From NCBI GenBank assembly GCA_001899065.1, contig MKUZ01000006.1, positions 173,054 to 237,053 of the forward strand: a DNA stretch of 64,000 bases. The letters run 5' to 3'. Shown one piece after another: positions 28,031 to 37,913 of the stretch (position 1 is the first letter of the stretch; each line of letters opens with the position of its first letter). The notes below the pieces were generated by a model. The model was given only the letters and a program-made list of their open reading frames with translations. It had not been told where the DNA came from and did not search any database. Both the position numbers and the translations under genes were made by a program. The stretch is from Devosia sp. 66-22. Its GTDB lineage: Bacteria > Pseudomonadota > Alphaproteobacteria > Rhizobiales > Devosiaceae.

Positions 28031-31000
28031 ATGTCCCTCGAAATCATCCGCCAAGAGATGCGCGAAGCCCTCACCGCCGACGCGGCGGCGATCGACCGCC
28101 TGGTCGCTGCCGCCGGGCTCGACGACGGCGCGCGGCAGGCGATCACCGCCGACGCTGTGCGGCTCGTCGAAAAGGTGCGCGCAGGGCTCTCGACCGGCAT
28201 GCTCGAGAGCTTCCTCAGCGAGTATTCGCTGTCGACCACCGAGGGCATCGCGCTGATGTGCCTCGCCGAAGCGCTGCTGCGCGTGCCCGACACGACGACC
28301 ATGGACGACCTCATCGAGGACAAGATCGCCTCGGCCCGCTGGCTCGAGCATTTCGATGCGGCAAACCCGCTCCTGGTCAATGTCTCCACCCTCGCCCTCA
28401 CCCTCACCGGCGAAGTGCTCAGGGATACCGGCGCGGGCGTTACCGGCATGGTGCGCAATTTCGTGCAGCGGCTGGGCGAGCCGGTGATCCGCGGCGCGGT
28501 GCTGCAGGCGATGAAAATCCTGGGCAGCCAGTTCGTGCTCGGCCGCACCATCGAGGAAGCGGCCAACACGGCGCGCAAGGCGGAGGCGCAGGGCTTCGCC
28601 TATTCCTACGACATGCTGGGCGAGGCGGCGCGCACCGAAGCGGACGCCAAGCGCTACCGCACGGCCTATGCCGAGGCGATCGCGGTGATCGCGGCGCGCT
28701 GCACCGCCGACAAGGTGCGCGACAATCCCGGCGTGTCGGTGAAGCTCTCGGCGCTCCATCCGCGCTACGAATTCGCCAAGCGCGGCCGCGTGATGAACGA
28801 ACTGGTCGAGCGCGCGCTCGCCCTGGCCGTGATGGCGCGCGGCGCCAATATGGGCTTCAACATCGACGCCGAGGAAGCCGACCGGCTCGACCTGTCGCTC
28901 GACATCATCGAAGCCATCCTGTCCGACCCGCGCCTCGCCGGCTGGGACGGCTTCGGCGTGGTGGTGCAGGCCTATGGGCCGCGCGCCGGCTATGTGATCG
29001 ACTGGGTGGCCGAGCTGGCCGAGCGGCTTGACCGCCGCGTGATGATCCGGCTCGTCAAGGGAGCCTATTGGGACGCCGAGATCAAGCGCGCGCAGGTGCT
29101 CGGCCTCGACGGCTTCCCCGTGTTCACGGCCAAGGCCGCGACCGACGTCAGCTACGTCGCCAATGCGCGCAAACTGCTCGAGAAGCGCAACCGCATCTAC
29201 CCGCAGTTCGCGACGCATAATGCGCACACGGTTGCTACCGTGCTCTATCTCGCCAAGCAGCTCGGCGCGACCACCACGGAGTTCGAGTTCCAGCGGCTCC
29301 ACGGCATGGGCGAACGCCTGCACCAGATCCTGGCGGACGAGCACGGCACTAAAACGCGAATCTATGCGCCGGTCGGCCGCCATGCCGACTTGCTGGCCTA
29401 TCTCGTGCGGCGCCTGCTCGAGAACGGCGCCAACGGCTCGTTCGTCAACATGATCGCCGATCGCGACGTGCCCGCCGCGCAGGTGGCGCGCGATCCGTTC
29501 GAGAGTGTGCGCGAGCCCAGCCGCATCACCGGTCCCGACGATCTGTTCGCGCCGTCACGCCGCAACTCCCGCGGCTTCGACACCACCGATCCCCTGGCGA
29601 TGGCCGAGCTCGACGAGACGCGTGCCGGCTTTGCCGACAGGCTGTGGTCGGCCGCCGCGGCCAACGCCGTGGAGGGCGACGCGGTCGAGTATTTCCGCAT
29701 CGAGAGCCCCGCGACCGGCGAGCTTGTCGGCGAAGCCATCGGCGCCGGTCCTCAGACGATCGACGCCGTGCTCGCCGCGGCGACCGCGGCCGCACCCGAC
29801 TGGGCGGCTCGCCCGGTGGCCGAGCGCGCCGCCATCCTGCGCCGCGCCGCCGAGCTCTACGAGGCCAATGCAGCCGAACTCTACGTGCTGTGCACGCGCG
29901 AGGCCGGCAAGGTGCTGAGCGACGCCGTGAGCGAGATCCGCGAAGCGACCGACTTCCTGCGCTACTATGCGGTCGAGGCCGAACGGCTGCGCGAAGGCGT
30001 GCCGCTTGGCGTCGTCACCTGCATTTCGCCGTGGAACTTCCCGCTGGCCATCTTCACCGGCCAGGTCGCTGCCGCGCTGGTGGCCGGCAATGCCGTGCTC
30101 GCCAAGCCGGCCGAGACGACGCCACTGATCGCCGCGCGCGCCGTCGAGCTGCTGCACGAAGCGGGCGTGCCCCGCGATGCGCTGCAGCTCGTCCCCGGCC
30201 GCGGCGGTACCGTGGGGGCGGCGCTCACCTCCGACCCGCGGGTCGGCGGCGTGGTGTTCACCGGCTCGCTTCCCACCGCCAAGGCGATCGACCGCGCCAT
30301 GGCCGATAGGCTCGATGCGGCGGCGCCGCTGATCGCCGAGACCGGCGGTCTCAATGCGATGATCGTCGATTCGACGGCGCTGCCCGAGCAGGCGGTGCGC
30401 GACATCCTCGCCTCGGCCTTCCAGTCGGCCGGCCAGCGCTGCTCGGCCCTGCGCGTGCTCTATCTGCAGGAAGAGACCGCCGACAAGGTGCTCGACATGC
30501 TGCTGGGCGCCATGGACGAGCTCGCGGTGGGCGACCCGGCAGTGCTCGCCACCGATGTCGGCCCGGTGATCGACACGCGCGCCCGGGACAAGATCGACGC
30601 GCATATCGCGGCCCATGCCGCGCGCGGCGCGGTGCTGAAGCAACTGGCGACGCCGATCGGCGGCACCTTTGTCGGCCCCGCCGTGCTCAAGGTCGCCGGC
30701 ATCGGCGAGCTCACCGAGGAAATCTTCGGGCCCGTACTGCATGTCGCGACGTTCAAGGCCAACCAGCTCGACAAGGTGATCGCCGACATCAACGCGGCGG
30801 GCTACGGCCTCACCTTCGGGCTCCACACGCGCATCGACGCCCGCGTCGAGCATGTGAGCCACCGCATCAAGGCGGGCAACATCTATGTCAACCGCAACCA
30901 GATCGGCGCGGTTGTCGGCTCGCAGCCTTTCGGCGGCGAGGGGCTGTCGGGCACCGGACCCAAGGCCGGCGGACCGCACTATCTGCCGCGGCTGTCACGG

Positions 31001-31579
31001 CCGCTCGAGCAGACACCACCATCGACCGCCAACAATGTGCTGTCGGGGCTGTCGGTCGGCTTCGCCATCGCTGCCGTCGACCAGGTGCGTGTCGGCTACG
31101 ACAAGGCCACGGCTCGAACGCTCAAGCAGAAGATGCCGGGCCCAACCGGCGAGTCCAACGTGCTCGAGACGCATCCGCGCGGCATCGTGCTCTGCCTCGG
31201 CCCCGACGAGGAGTCGGCGCGACGACAGGCGCAGCTCGCGCTCGCCCATGGCAATGCCGTGCTCGTTGTCGCCTATGGCGGCCCGCGCATCGCCGAGGAG
31301 CTGGGCAAGGACGGTGCGGCGATCGGCGGCGTCGAACGGCGGCTGTCGCCGGCGGTGATCGAGGCCGGGCTCAACGTCGATGCGATCATGCATTTCGGTA
31401 CGCCCGAAGCACTGCGGCCATGGCGGCAGGCGCTGGCGCGCCGCGACGGCCCGATCGTGCCGCTGATCGCCAGCGAGGCCGATGCCGGCCGGCTGATCCT
31501 CGAGCGCCACATCTGCATCGACACCACCGCCTCGGGCGGCAATGCCGAACTGCTGGCGGGGATTTCGGCGGGGACCTAG
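28031..31579 (+). CDS. putA: Bifunctional proline dehydrogenase / L-glutamate-gamma-semialdehyde dehydrogenase PutA
   Basis: A 1182-residue enzyme that oxidises proline to glutamate. The N-terminal proline dehydrogenase barrel (about 80-470) includes FQRLHGMGERLH for FAD and proline binding. The aldehyde dehydrogenase domain (about 530-985) has the Glu in AETGGLNAM and the catalytic Cys in SAGQRCSALRV. A tail past about residue 1000 looks like the extra C-terminal domain of long PutA proteins. No ribbon-helix-helix domain precedes the barrel, so it should not act as its own DNA-binding repressor. Start ATG has GGAGCG just upstream. The stop overlaps a convergent ATPase gene by four bases. Confidence 0.95.
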   Translation: MSLEIIRQEMREALTADAAAIDRLVAAAGLDDGARQAITADAVRLVEKVRAGLSTGMLESFLSEYSLSTTEGIALMCLAEALLRVPDTTTMDDLIEDKIASARWLEHFDAANPLLVNVSTLALTLTGEVLRDTGAGVTGMVRNFVQRLGEPVIRGAVLQAMKILGSQFVLGRTIEEAANTARKAEAQGFAYSYDMLGEAARTEADAKRYRTAYAEAIAVIAARCTADKVRDNPGVSVKLSALHPRYEFAKRGRVMNELVERALALAVMARGANMGFNIDAEEADRLDLSLDIIEAILSDPRLAGWDGFGVVVQAYGPRAGYVIDWVAELAERLDRRVMIRLVKGAYWDAEIKRAQVLGLDGFPVFTAKAATDVSYVANARKLLEKRNRIYPQFATHNAHTVATVLYLAKQLGATTTEFEFQRLHGMGERLHQILADEHGTKTRIYAPVGRHADLLAYLVRRLLENGANGSFVNMIADRDVPAAQVARDPFESVREPSRITGPDDLFAPSRRNSRGFDTTDPLAMAELDETRAGFADRLWSAAAANAVEGDAVEYFRIESPATGELVGEAIGAGPQTIDAVLAAATAAAPDWAARPVAERAAILRRAAELYEANAAELYVLCTREAGKVLSDAVSEIREATDFLRYYAVEAERLREGVPLGVVTCISPWNFPLAIFTGQVAAALVAGNAVLAKPAETTPLIAARAVELLHEAGVPRDALQLVPGRGGTVGAALTSDPRVGGVVFTGSLPTAKAIDRAMADRLDAAAPLIAETGGLNAMIVDSTALPEQAVRDILASAFQSAGQRCSALRVLYLQEETADKVLDMLLGAMDELAVGDPAVLATDVGPVIDTRARDKIDAHIAAHAARGAVLKQLATPIGGTFVGPAVLKVAGIGELTEEIFGPVLHVATFKANQLDKVIADINAAGYGLTFGLHTRIDARVEHVSHRIKAGNIYVNRNQIGAVVGSQPFGGEGLSGTGPKAGGPHYLPRLSRPLEQTPPSTANNVLSGLSVGFAIAAVDQVRVGYDKATARTLKQKMPGPTGESNVLETHPRGIVLCLGPDEESARRQAQLALAHGNAVLVVAYGGPRIAEELGKDGAAIGGVERRLSPAVIEAGLNVDAIMHFGTPEALRPWRQALARRDGPIVPLIASEADAGRLILERHICIDTTASGGNAELLAGISAGT

Positions 31580-32298
31580 GAGGCGGCGAGAAGCTGACGG
31601 CTGTAGCCGTCGGCGACATCCCCCGCGCGCAACTGCTCGCGGGTCAGCGTCTCGACCGGCGCGGCATTGCGCATCACCATCAGCCGCTCGCACATATAGG
31701 AGATCACCGCGAGGTCGTGGCTGACCAGCACGAAGGTGAGGTTGAGCTCGCGGCGCAGGCGATTGAGCAGGTTGAGGATTTCGGCCTGGATCGACACATC
31801 GAGCGCCGATGTCGGCTCGTCGAGCAGCAGCACCCGCGGGCTGAGCGCGAGCGCCCGGGCGATGGCCACGCGCTGGCGCTGGCCGCCGCTCAGCTCGTGC
31901 GGATAGCGGAACTGGAAGTCGGCGGGGAGCCCGATGAGATCGAGCAGCTCGGCGGTGCGCCGCTGCACATTGGGAATGGCGTTGATCACCATCGGCTCGG
32001 CGATCTGGTGGCCGATGACATAGCGCGGATGGAGCGAGGCATAGGGGTCCTGGAACACCATCTGCACGACGCGGGCGAGCGTCTTGCGCGGCGTGCGGGC
32101 CGGGTCGAGATCGGCGACACGGATGGTGCCCGACCAGTTCCAGTTGAGCCCCATGATGGTGCGCAGGATCGTCGACTTGCCCGACCCGCTCTCGCCGACG
32201 AGCCCGAAGCTCTCGCCCTCGGCGACCGAGAAGGAGGCGTTGCGCACGGCAGTGGAGCTGCCGAAGGTGACGCTCAGGTCCTTGATTTCGATCATCAT
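31576..32298 (-). CDS. Dipeptide/oligopeptide ABC transporter ATPase, DppF/OppF-like
   Basis: A 240-residue ATPase with Walker [10 protein letters not shown], signature [15 protein letters not shown], Walker [14 protein letters not shown] and the switch His in VLVSHD. The start is the ATG that overlaps the DppD-like stop (ATGA); the frame is open upstream, but only inside the preceding gene. It lacks the usual C-terminal extension of about 80 residues seen in OppF, so it is a short version. It is last in a five-gene import operon and converges on putA with a four-base overlap. Confidence 0.9.
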   Translation of the reverse strand: MMIEIKDLSVTFGSSTAVRNASFSVAEGESFGLVGESGSGKSTILRTIMGLNWNWSGTIRVADLDPARTPRKTLARVVQMVFQDPYASLHPRYVIGHQIAEPMVINAIPNVQRRTAELLDLIGLPADFQFRYPHELSGGQRQRVAIARALALSPRVLLLDEPTSALDVSIQAEILNLLNRLRRELNLTFVLVSHDLAVISYMCERLMVMRNAAPVETLTREQLRAGDVADGYSRQLLAAS

Positions 32299-33140
32299 TG
32301 GCCGAGCTCCGCCCAGGACGCCTCGCGCTGCAGCACCGGCAGCGGCTCGAGCGAACGGTTGATCGAGGGAAGGCACGAGAGCAGGCCGCGCGTATAGGGA
32401 TGCTGCGCCTCCTGCAGGCGATCGGCCTGCAGCGTTTCGACGATGCGGCCGGCATACATGACGATGACGCGGTCGCAGAATTTGCTCACGAGATTGAGGT
32501 CGTGGCTGATGAAGATGAGGCCCATGCCGCGGCGGGTCACCAGCTCGTCGAGGATCGACAGCACCTGCGTTCGCACGGAGACGTCGAGCGCCGAGGTCGG
32601 CTCGTCGGCGACCAGCAGGTCGGGCTCGCGCACCACCATCATGCCGATCATGACGCGCTGGCCCATGCCGCCGGACAGCTCGTGCGCATAGAGGCGCGCG
32701 ACGCGCTCGGGCTCGCGGATGTGCACCGCCTCAAGCGTTTCGAGCGCCTTGCGACGGGCATCGCGGCCGCTCATGCGGCGGTTGCCGATGCGGATCGCCT
32801 CGACGATCTGGTCACCGATGCGCATCACCGGATTGAGCGAGAATTTGGGGTCCTGCAGGATCATGCCGAGGCGGCTGCCGCGCAGCGAGCGGCGCAGTCG
32901 CGGCGAGGCATCGCGCAGGTCGATATTGTCGAATTCGAGCCGGTCGGCGCTCATCCGCGCATAGGGCGGCAGCACGCCCAGGATCGAACGGCCGGTGAGG
33001 CTCTTGCCGGAGCCGCTCTCGCCGACGATGCCGAGCTTTTCGCGGCCGAGCGAGAACGAGACGCCGCGCACCGCATCGCGGAAGGTGCCCTCTTCGGTAC
33101 GAAAGGCGACGTGCAGATTCTCCACATTGAGCAGATTCAT
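32295..33140 (-). CDS. Dipeptide/oligopeptide ABC transporter ATPase, DppD/OppD-like
   Basis: A 281-residue ATPase beginning MNLLNVENLHVAF. It shows Walker A GESGSGKS, signature LSGGMGQRVMIGM (an unusual Met in place of Gln before GQR), Walker [15 protein letters not shown], and a C-terminal HPYTRGLLSCLPS segment typical of the OppD/DppD tail. It pairs with the DppF-like partner. Its ATG shares one base with the DppC-like stop (TGATG). Confidence 0.91.
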   Translation of the reverse strand: MNLLNVENLHVAFRTEEGTFRDAVRGVSFSLGREKLGIVGESGSGKSLTGRSILGVLPPYARMSADRLEFDNIDLRDASPRLRRSLRGSRLGMILQDPKFSLNPVMRIGDQIVEAIRIGNRRMSGRDARRKALETLEAVHIREPERVARLYAHELSGGMGQRVMIGMMVVREPDLLVADEPTSALDVSVRTQVLSILDELVTRRGMGLIFISHDLNLVSKFCDRVIVMYAGRIVETLQADRLQEAQHPYTRGLLSCLPSINRSLEPLPVLQREASWAELGQ

Positions 33141-34036
33141 CAATTGCGCTGCCTCAGATGCGGATCGAGCAGGTCGCGCAGGGCATCGCCGAGCAGATTG
33201 AAGCCGAGGCTGACGATGAAGATCGCGGCGCCGGGGATCGTCGCCACCCACCACTGATCGAAGATGAACTTGCGGCCGGTGGAGATCATCGCCCCCCATT
33301 CGGGCAGCGGCGGCTGTGCGCCGAGGCCGATGAAGCCAAGCCCTGCGGCGGTGAGGATGATGCCGGCCATGTCGAAGGTCATGCGCACGATCACCGAGCT
33401 CAGGCACATCGGGATGACGTGGAACACGATGATGCGGAACTCGCTGCCGCCGGCGAGGCGGATGGCGGCGACGTAGTCGGAATTGCGCACGATCAGCGCC
33501 TCGGCGCGCGCCAGCCGGGCATAGGGCGGCCAGGCGGTGAGGGTGATGGCGAGCGCGGCGTTGACGATGCCGGGACCGAGCGCGGCGACGAAGGCGAGCG
33601 CCAGCAGCAGCTTGGGCACGGCGAGGAACACGTCGGTGATGCGCATGAACACCGCATCGACCCAGCCGCCGACGGTGCCCGAAACGACGCCGATGAGGAG
33701 GCCGATGGGCGCCGAGCTGACGATGACCAGCCCGACGATCAGCAGGGTCAGGCGCGAGCCGTAGACGAGGCGCGAATAGATGTCGCGGCCGAGCTCGTCG
33801 GCGCCGAACCAGTATTCGGCGCTGGGCGCGGAGAGGCGCGCGGTGAGCGTGGGCAGGTACGGATCGTGCGTCGCGATCCACGGTGCGAAGGCCGCACAGA
33901 ACAGCAGCAGCAGGACGATGAAGAGGCCGACCATGCCGAGCGGGTTGCGGGCGAAGCGCTTGGCAAAGCCGCGCAGTTCCTTGAGCTGAGCAGCGCGCAG
34001 CGCGTTGCGGGGCGCGGGAAGCGTGGTGTCGCTCAT
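33140..34036 (-). CDS. Peptide/nickel-type ABC transporter permease, DppC-like
   Basis: A 298-residue permease. After a cytoplasmic N-terminus comes helix 1 (GMVGLFIVLLLLFCAAF), then the conserved periplasmic FGADELGRDIYSR segment. The coupling loop is near residues 187-207 (AAIRLAGGSEFRIIVFHVIP). The C-terminal NLLGDALRDLLDPHLR is the usual ending of DppC/OppC proteins. ATG overlaps the DppB-like stop (ATGA). Confidence 0.92.
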   Translation of the reverse strand: MSDTTLPAPRNALRAAQLKELRGFAKRFARNPLGMVGLFIVLLLLFCAAFAPWIATHDPYLPTLTARLSAPSAEYWFGADELGRDIYSRLVYGSRLTLLIVGLVIVSSAPIGLLIGVVSGTVGGWVDAVFMRITDVFLAVPKLLLALAFVAALGPGIVNAALAITLTAWPPYARLARAEALIVRNSDYVAAIRLAGGSEFRIIVFHVIPMCLSSVIVRMTFDMAGIILTAAGLGFIGLGAQPPLPEWGAMISTGRKFIFDQWWVATIPGAAIFIVSLGFNLLGDALRDLLDPHLRQRN

Positions 34037-35079
34037 GAGGTTCTCCGGCGCGAGCGCGGATCGAGGATGCTGTAGAGCACGTCCGAAAGCATGTTGAGCA
34101 GGACGAAGACGACACCGACAAGCAGCGTGCCGCCGAGGACGGCGTTCATGTCGGCGGCGAACAGCGACGAATAGATGTAGTTGCCGATGCCGGGCCAGGA
34201 GAAGATCGTCTCGACCAGCACGGAGCCCTCGAGCAGCCCGCCATAGCTGAGCGCGATGACGGTGACGAGCGGGATCGCCGCATTGCCCAGCGCATGGCGC
34301 ATCACCACGGTGAACTCGCTGGCGCCCTTGAGGCGCGCGGTGAGGACGTATTCGCGGCTGAGCTGGTCGAGCATCACCGAGCGCGTCATGCGCGAGATGT
34401 AGGCGAGGCTGTAGTAGCCGATGAGCGTCGCCGGCAGGATCATGTGGCTGACGGCGTTCCAGAACACGTCCCACTGGCCCTGCGTCGAGGCATCGATGAG
34501 GATGGAGCCGGTCCAGCGGGTGACGATGCCGGTGAAGAACACGTCGACCTGCCCCGGGCCCGCCACCCAGCCGAGCTTGTAGTAGAACACGAACAGACCC
34601 ACGAGGCTGAGCCAGAAGATCGGCACCGAATAGCCGATCAGCCCGACGATGCGGAACAGATGGTCGGGCCATTTCTCGTGCCAGTAGGCGGACGCGACAC
34701 CCATGGGGATGCCGAGCACGACGCCGATGATGAGGCCGATGGTCGCCAGCTCGAGCGTGGCGGGGAAGAACGCGAGGAGGTCGGTGATGACCGGCCGCGA
34801 CGTCGAATAGGAAATGCCGAAATCGCCGCGCAGGATCTTGCCTACATATTCGGCGAACTGCTGCCAGATCGGCTTGTCGAGGCCGAGCTCGAGAAAGACG
34901 CGCTGGTAGACTTCGGGGGTTGCCTTTTCGCCCACGATGGCCAGCACCGGATCGATGGGCAGCACGCGGCCGATGAAGAAGGTGAGGGCGGCGAGGCCGA
35001 GGAGCGTGATCGCGACGGTCAGCAGCCAGGTGCCGAAATCGACCAGCAGTTGCAGTGGTCTGGGGAGTGTCGCGGTCAC
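34033..35079 (-). CDS. Peptide/nickel-type ABC transporter permease, DppB-like
   Basis: A 348-residue permease of the DppB/OppB type, with a GTG start. The N-terminal helix is followed by a periplasmic domain holding LGLDKPIWQQFAEYVGKILRGDFGIS, shown here only as a family landmark. The coupling loop near 245-265 reads TARLKGASEFTVVMRHALGN. The C-terminal DVLYSILDPRSRRR is typical. A stem-loop (35097-35122) separates it from the binding-protein gene upstream. Confidence 0.91.
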   Translation of the reverse strand: MTATLPRPLQLLVDFGTWLLTVAITLLGLAALTFFIGRVLPIDPVLAIVGEKATPEVYQRVFLELGLDKPIWQQFAEYVGKILRGDFGISYSTSRPVITDLLAFFPATLELATIGLIIGVVLGIPMGVASAYWHEKWPDHLFRIVGLIGYSVPIFWLSLVGLFVFYYKLGWVAGPGQVDVFFTGIVTRWTGSILIDASTQGQWDVFWNAVSHMILPATLIGYYSLAYISRMTRSVMLDQLSREYVLTARLKGASEFTVVMRHALGNAAIPLVTVIALSYGGLLEGSVLVETIFSWPGIGNYIYSSLFAADMNAVLGGTLLVGVVFVLLNMLSDVLYSILDPRSRRRTS

Positions 35080-35096
35080 ATTGCCTCTGGAGGTTA

Positions 35097-35122
35097 GGAC
35101 CGGGAGCGCGCGCCCCCGGTCC
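35097..35122. terminator. Stem-loop between the family 5 binding-protein gene and dppB-like gene
   Basis: GGACCGGG (35097-35104) pairs perfectly with CCCGGTCC (35115-35122) around a ten-base GC loop. It sits in the 50-base gap after the binding-protein stop. Such stems commonly protect the binding-protein mRNA 3' end or attenuate read-through. Confidence 0.6.
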
Positions 35123-35129
35123 CCTGATC

Positions 35130-36740
35130 TTACTGCTTCGTCACGGCGCCGTAACGGTCATCCGAGAAGGTGATGCCGAGCACCACGCCCTTGACGCTCG
35201 AGCGCATGGCAACCTTGCGGCTGTCCTGGAACATGTAGACGAAGGGCGAGCTGTCGGTGTGCAGCTTCTGCATATCCCAGTACATCTGCTTGCGCTTTTC
35301 GACGTCCTGCTCCTGCACGGCTGCGGCGACCATGTCCGAGATCTCACCCGAGTCCCAGCCGAAGCGGTCGGCGAGGTTGCCCTTGGTGCCGTCCGGATCG
35401 GAAGGATCGTGATTGCCGAAGGCCTTCGCGTTCGAGTGCGGATCGGGATAGTCCGGGCCCCACAGGCCGAACCAGATGTCGAGATCGTGCGAGCGGTAGC
35501 GATCGAGCCACGGGCCGCCATCGACGACCTGCAGATCGAGTTCCACACCGGCCTGCGCCGCGGTGGCCTGCACGGCCTGGGCGTAGTCCGGATAGGGCGG
35601 CACGTTCCACACGACGGTGGCGAGCTTGATCGGGGTCTGGACGCCGGACTCGGCGATCAGCTGCTTGGCCTTCTCGACATTGAGCGAGTAGGGGTTGTAG
35701 TCGACATTGCCGCCGAGGAAACCATCGGGGATCATGTTCTGGTGCACCTTGATGGTGCCCTTACCGATGGTGTCGGCGATGCCCTGGTAGTCGACCAGAT
35801 ACTTGATGGCTTCGACGACTTTCGGGTTGCTCAGCGCGGGGTTCCGCATGTTGAGGCCGAAGTAGTACATCGTCGACGACACACCCTCGAGCACCTGGAT
35901 GTCGGCATTGCCGGAGATCGCGCCGATGTCGTCGGGCCCGAGCTTGTTGGCGATGTCGATGTCACCCTTTTCGAGCGCGAGACGCTGCGTGGCGCTTTCC
36001 GGCATGTGCTGCAGGAAGAGCCGCTCGACGCCCGGTGCCGTGCCCCAATAATTGGGATTGCGGGTCATCAGGATCGAGACCTTGGGGTCCCACTTGGTCA
36101 GGACATAGGGGCCCGAGCCAGCCGAGTTCTCGGACTTGAGCCAGGCGTTGCCGTAGTCGTTGGAACCGTCTTCGCGCTTGCCTTCGTGTTCCTTGACGAC
36201 CTTGGAGTCGACGATGCCGCCCGTATAGGACGAGAGCACATAGAGCACGAAGCTAGGGGCGTATTTCTGGTCGACTTCGAAGCTCAGGGTCGTGTCGTCC
36301 ACGGCCTTGATCTTGTCGTTCACATTGTCCTTGGTCAGGCCGAACTGATTGAGGATGAACGAGATACGGCTGTCGATCAGGATGACGCGGCGCAGCGAGT
36401 ATTCGGCGTCCTGCGCGGTCACCGGATTGCCCGAGGCGAACTTGGCGGCAGGGTTCATCTTGAAGGTGAAGGTCTTGCCGTCATCCGACACCGACCAGCT
36501 TTCCGCCAGCACGCCGGTGATCTTGGTCGGATCGGCCGGGTCGAAGCTGACCAGCGGCTGATAGATCTGCTGGCTCGCCAGCACGCCGCCCACTTCCGAC
36601 ACTTCGGCCGGATCGAGCGTGATGATGTCGTCGATCGCATCGGCGATCACGAGCGTATTGGTCGGCGTCGCCGCGATGGCGCCGGTGGCGGTCATCACCG
36701 CGCCCAGTGCCACTGCAACGAGCGCTTTGTACAAACGCAT
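35130..36740 (-). CDS. Periplasmic binding protein, family 5 (dipeptide/oligopeptide type)
   Basis: A 536-residue SBP_bac_5 protein. The start is ATG 36740, preceded by GGGAG at eight bases; an upstream in-frame extension has no ribosome site and precedes the signal peptide. The signal peptide ends near residue 24 (GAIAATP). The mature start TLVIADAIDDIITLDPAEVS resembles the conserved opening of the family. Ligand may be a peptide, but family 5 proteins also bind sugars, opines and nickel chelates. The regulator next door is of the XRE-cupin type, often linked to amino-acid or polyamine use. Confidence 0.9.
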   Translation of the reverse strand: MRLYKALVAVALGAVMTATGAIAATPTNTLVIADAIDDIITLDPAEVSEVGGVLASQQIYQPLVSFDPADPTKITGVLAESWSVSDDGKTFTFKMNPAAKFASGNPVTAQDAEYSLRRVILIDSRISFILNQFGLTKDNVNDKIKAVDDTTLSFEVDQKYAPSFVLYVLSSYTGGIVDSKVVKEHEGKREDGSNDYGNAWLKSENSAGSGPYVLTKWDPKVSILMTRNPNYWGTAPGVERLFLQHMPESATQRLALEKGDIDIANKLGPDDIGAISGNADIQVLEGVSSTMYYFGLNMRNPALSNPKVVEAIKYLVDYQGIADTIGKGTIKVHQNMIPDGFLGGNVDYNPYSLNVEKAKQLIAESGVQTPIKLATVVWNVPPYPDYAQAVQATAAQAGVELDLQVVDGGPWLDRYRSHDLDIWFGLWGPDYPDPHSNAKAFGNHDPSDPDGTKGNLADRFGWDSGEISDMVAAAVQEQDVEKRKQMYWDMQKLHTDSSPFVYMFQDSRKVAMRSSVKGVVLGITFSDDRYGAVTKQ

Positions 36741-36796
36741 GGCAGTCTCCCTTGTTGAGGTTGCAGGTTTCCGGCGGAGAACGCCGGTTGTCGTCG

Positions 36797-37291
36797 TCAT
36801 CTCTCGCTGATCCCTTCAAAGGTGAAGATCAGCGCAGCGATGGGTAGAAGCGTATCGATCTGCGCGAGCGTCGCAGGGGTGAAGATGCCGGCATCGCCGA
36901 GCAGGGCGACGACACCGCGCGTCTCGCCGGCAATGACGATGGGAAAGCACGAGCAGGCGCCATAGCCCATGGCGACGAGACCGCCGGTCTCGGGAATGAA
37001 GGCGGCCATGCCGGCAACATCGTTGCCGATGACCGGGCGCCTCTCGCCCAGGATGCGGCGGTTCCAGGGATCGTCGCCCACCGGATCGACATTGCCGACC
37101 GGGAAGTCGATGGGGTTGGACGTGCCGATGCGGTGGCTCACCGTGCGGTCGGGCGCGACGGCGATGAAGGTGGCCGTGCGCACGCCCGGAACGGCGGTGA
37201 AGAGCGCGGACAGCTCTGCGAACAGGGCGGCCGGGCCGCTCGCGAGTGCGGCAGCCAGCCGGCTGGCGAGGGCGGGATCGAGCGGACTCAT
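36797..37291 (-). CDS. Small GAF-domain protein
   Basis: A 164-residue protein that is nearly all one GAF fold: an N-terminal helix (LASRLAAALASGPAALFAEL), then ligand-pocket strands with TATFIAVAPD, a GACSCFPIVI core and a closing helix. There is no output domain. The ATG overlaps the XRE-cupin regulator stop (ATGA) and the binding-protein gene follows, so it is probably made with the regulator. It may sense a small ligand, or scavenge one, for the adjacent importer. The paired Cys in the pocket might be redox active; this is inference. Confidence 0.7.
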   Translation of the reverse strand: MSPLDPALASRLAAALASGPAALFAELSALFTAVPGVRTATFIAVAPDRTVSHRIGTSNPIDFPVGNVDPVGDDPWNRRILGERRPVIGNDVAGMAAFIPETGGLVAMGYGACSCFPIVIAGETRGVVALLGDAGIFTPATLAQIDTLLPIAALIFTFEGISER

Positions 37292-37887
37292 TCGGGGAAC
37301 AACCTCATGGTGCCGACCCACAATTCGATCGCCGTCTCGCCGCCGACATTGGTGCCGCGATGCGGGCGACGGCTGTCGAAATGCAGCGTGTCCCCTGCCC
37401 TGAGCTCGTAGGTGGCCCCGTCCACTTCGTAGAGCATGAAACCGGCGACCAGATAGACGAAGTCCTCGCCCTCATGGCTCATCATGTCGGAGGCGTAGCC
37501 CGGCGGGACATGCGAGAGGCAGGCATTGAGCTTGGCGTCGGCGAAACCGCGCTCGAGGAATTCGTAGAATCGCGACGTGCCGTCGACCTTGAACGTCGGG
37601 CGCTGGCCGGCATGGCTCACAACCGAGTGCGAGCGCGCCGGCGCCCTCGACACGAACATGTCCACCGAGGCGTCGAGCGCCTTGGAGACATTGTAGAGCG
37701 AGGCCAGGGAGGGTGTCGAAATACCGCGTTCGATCTGGGAGATGAACCCGATGGTCAGCGATGCCTCGTCGGCCACCTGCTGCATCGTCTTGCCGATGGC
37801 CTTGCGGCGTGCCCGGAGGCGTGCGCCCAGGCTTTCACCCGACGTGACGAAACTCTCGGACATCTCGCGGATGTCATCAGCGTCCAT
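37288..37887 (-). CDS. XRE-family regulator with C-terminal cupin domain
   Basis: A 199-residue one-component regulator. Residues about 20-78 are an XRE helix-turn-helix (GARLRARRKAIGKTMQQVAD, then SLTIGFISQIERG). Residues about 118-195 are a cupin barrel with PPGYASDMMSHEGEDFVYLV and GDTLHFDSRRPHRGTN. The His and Glu residues there may bind metal or ligand. It is followed by the GAF gene (four-base overlap) and the Dpp-like operon. A perfect palindrome (37914-37928) just upstream of its start is a strong candidate for its own operator. Confidence 0.9.
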   Translation of the reverse strand: MDADDIREMSESFVTSGESLGARLRARRKAIGKTMQQVADEASLTIGFISQIERGISTPSLASLYNVSKALDASVDMFVSRAPARSHSVVSHAGQRPTFKVDGTSRFYEFLERGFADAKLNACLSHVPPGYASDMMSHEGEDFVYLVAGFMLYEVDGATYELRAGDTLHFDSRRPHRGTNVGGETAIELWVGTMRLFPE

Positions 37888-37913
37888 GCTTGCCTGCGCC
37901 CCGACCTGCGGCC

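Noticed and set aside
33140-34672. Upstream extension of the DppC-like permease to 510 codons
   Set aside because: The extra part is a shadow frame inside the DppB-like gene; the ATGA overlap at 34033-34036 and the typical DppC N-terminus decide the start.
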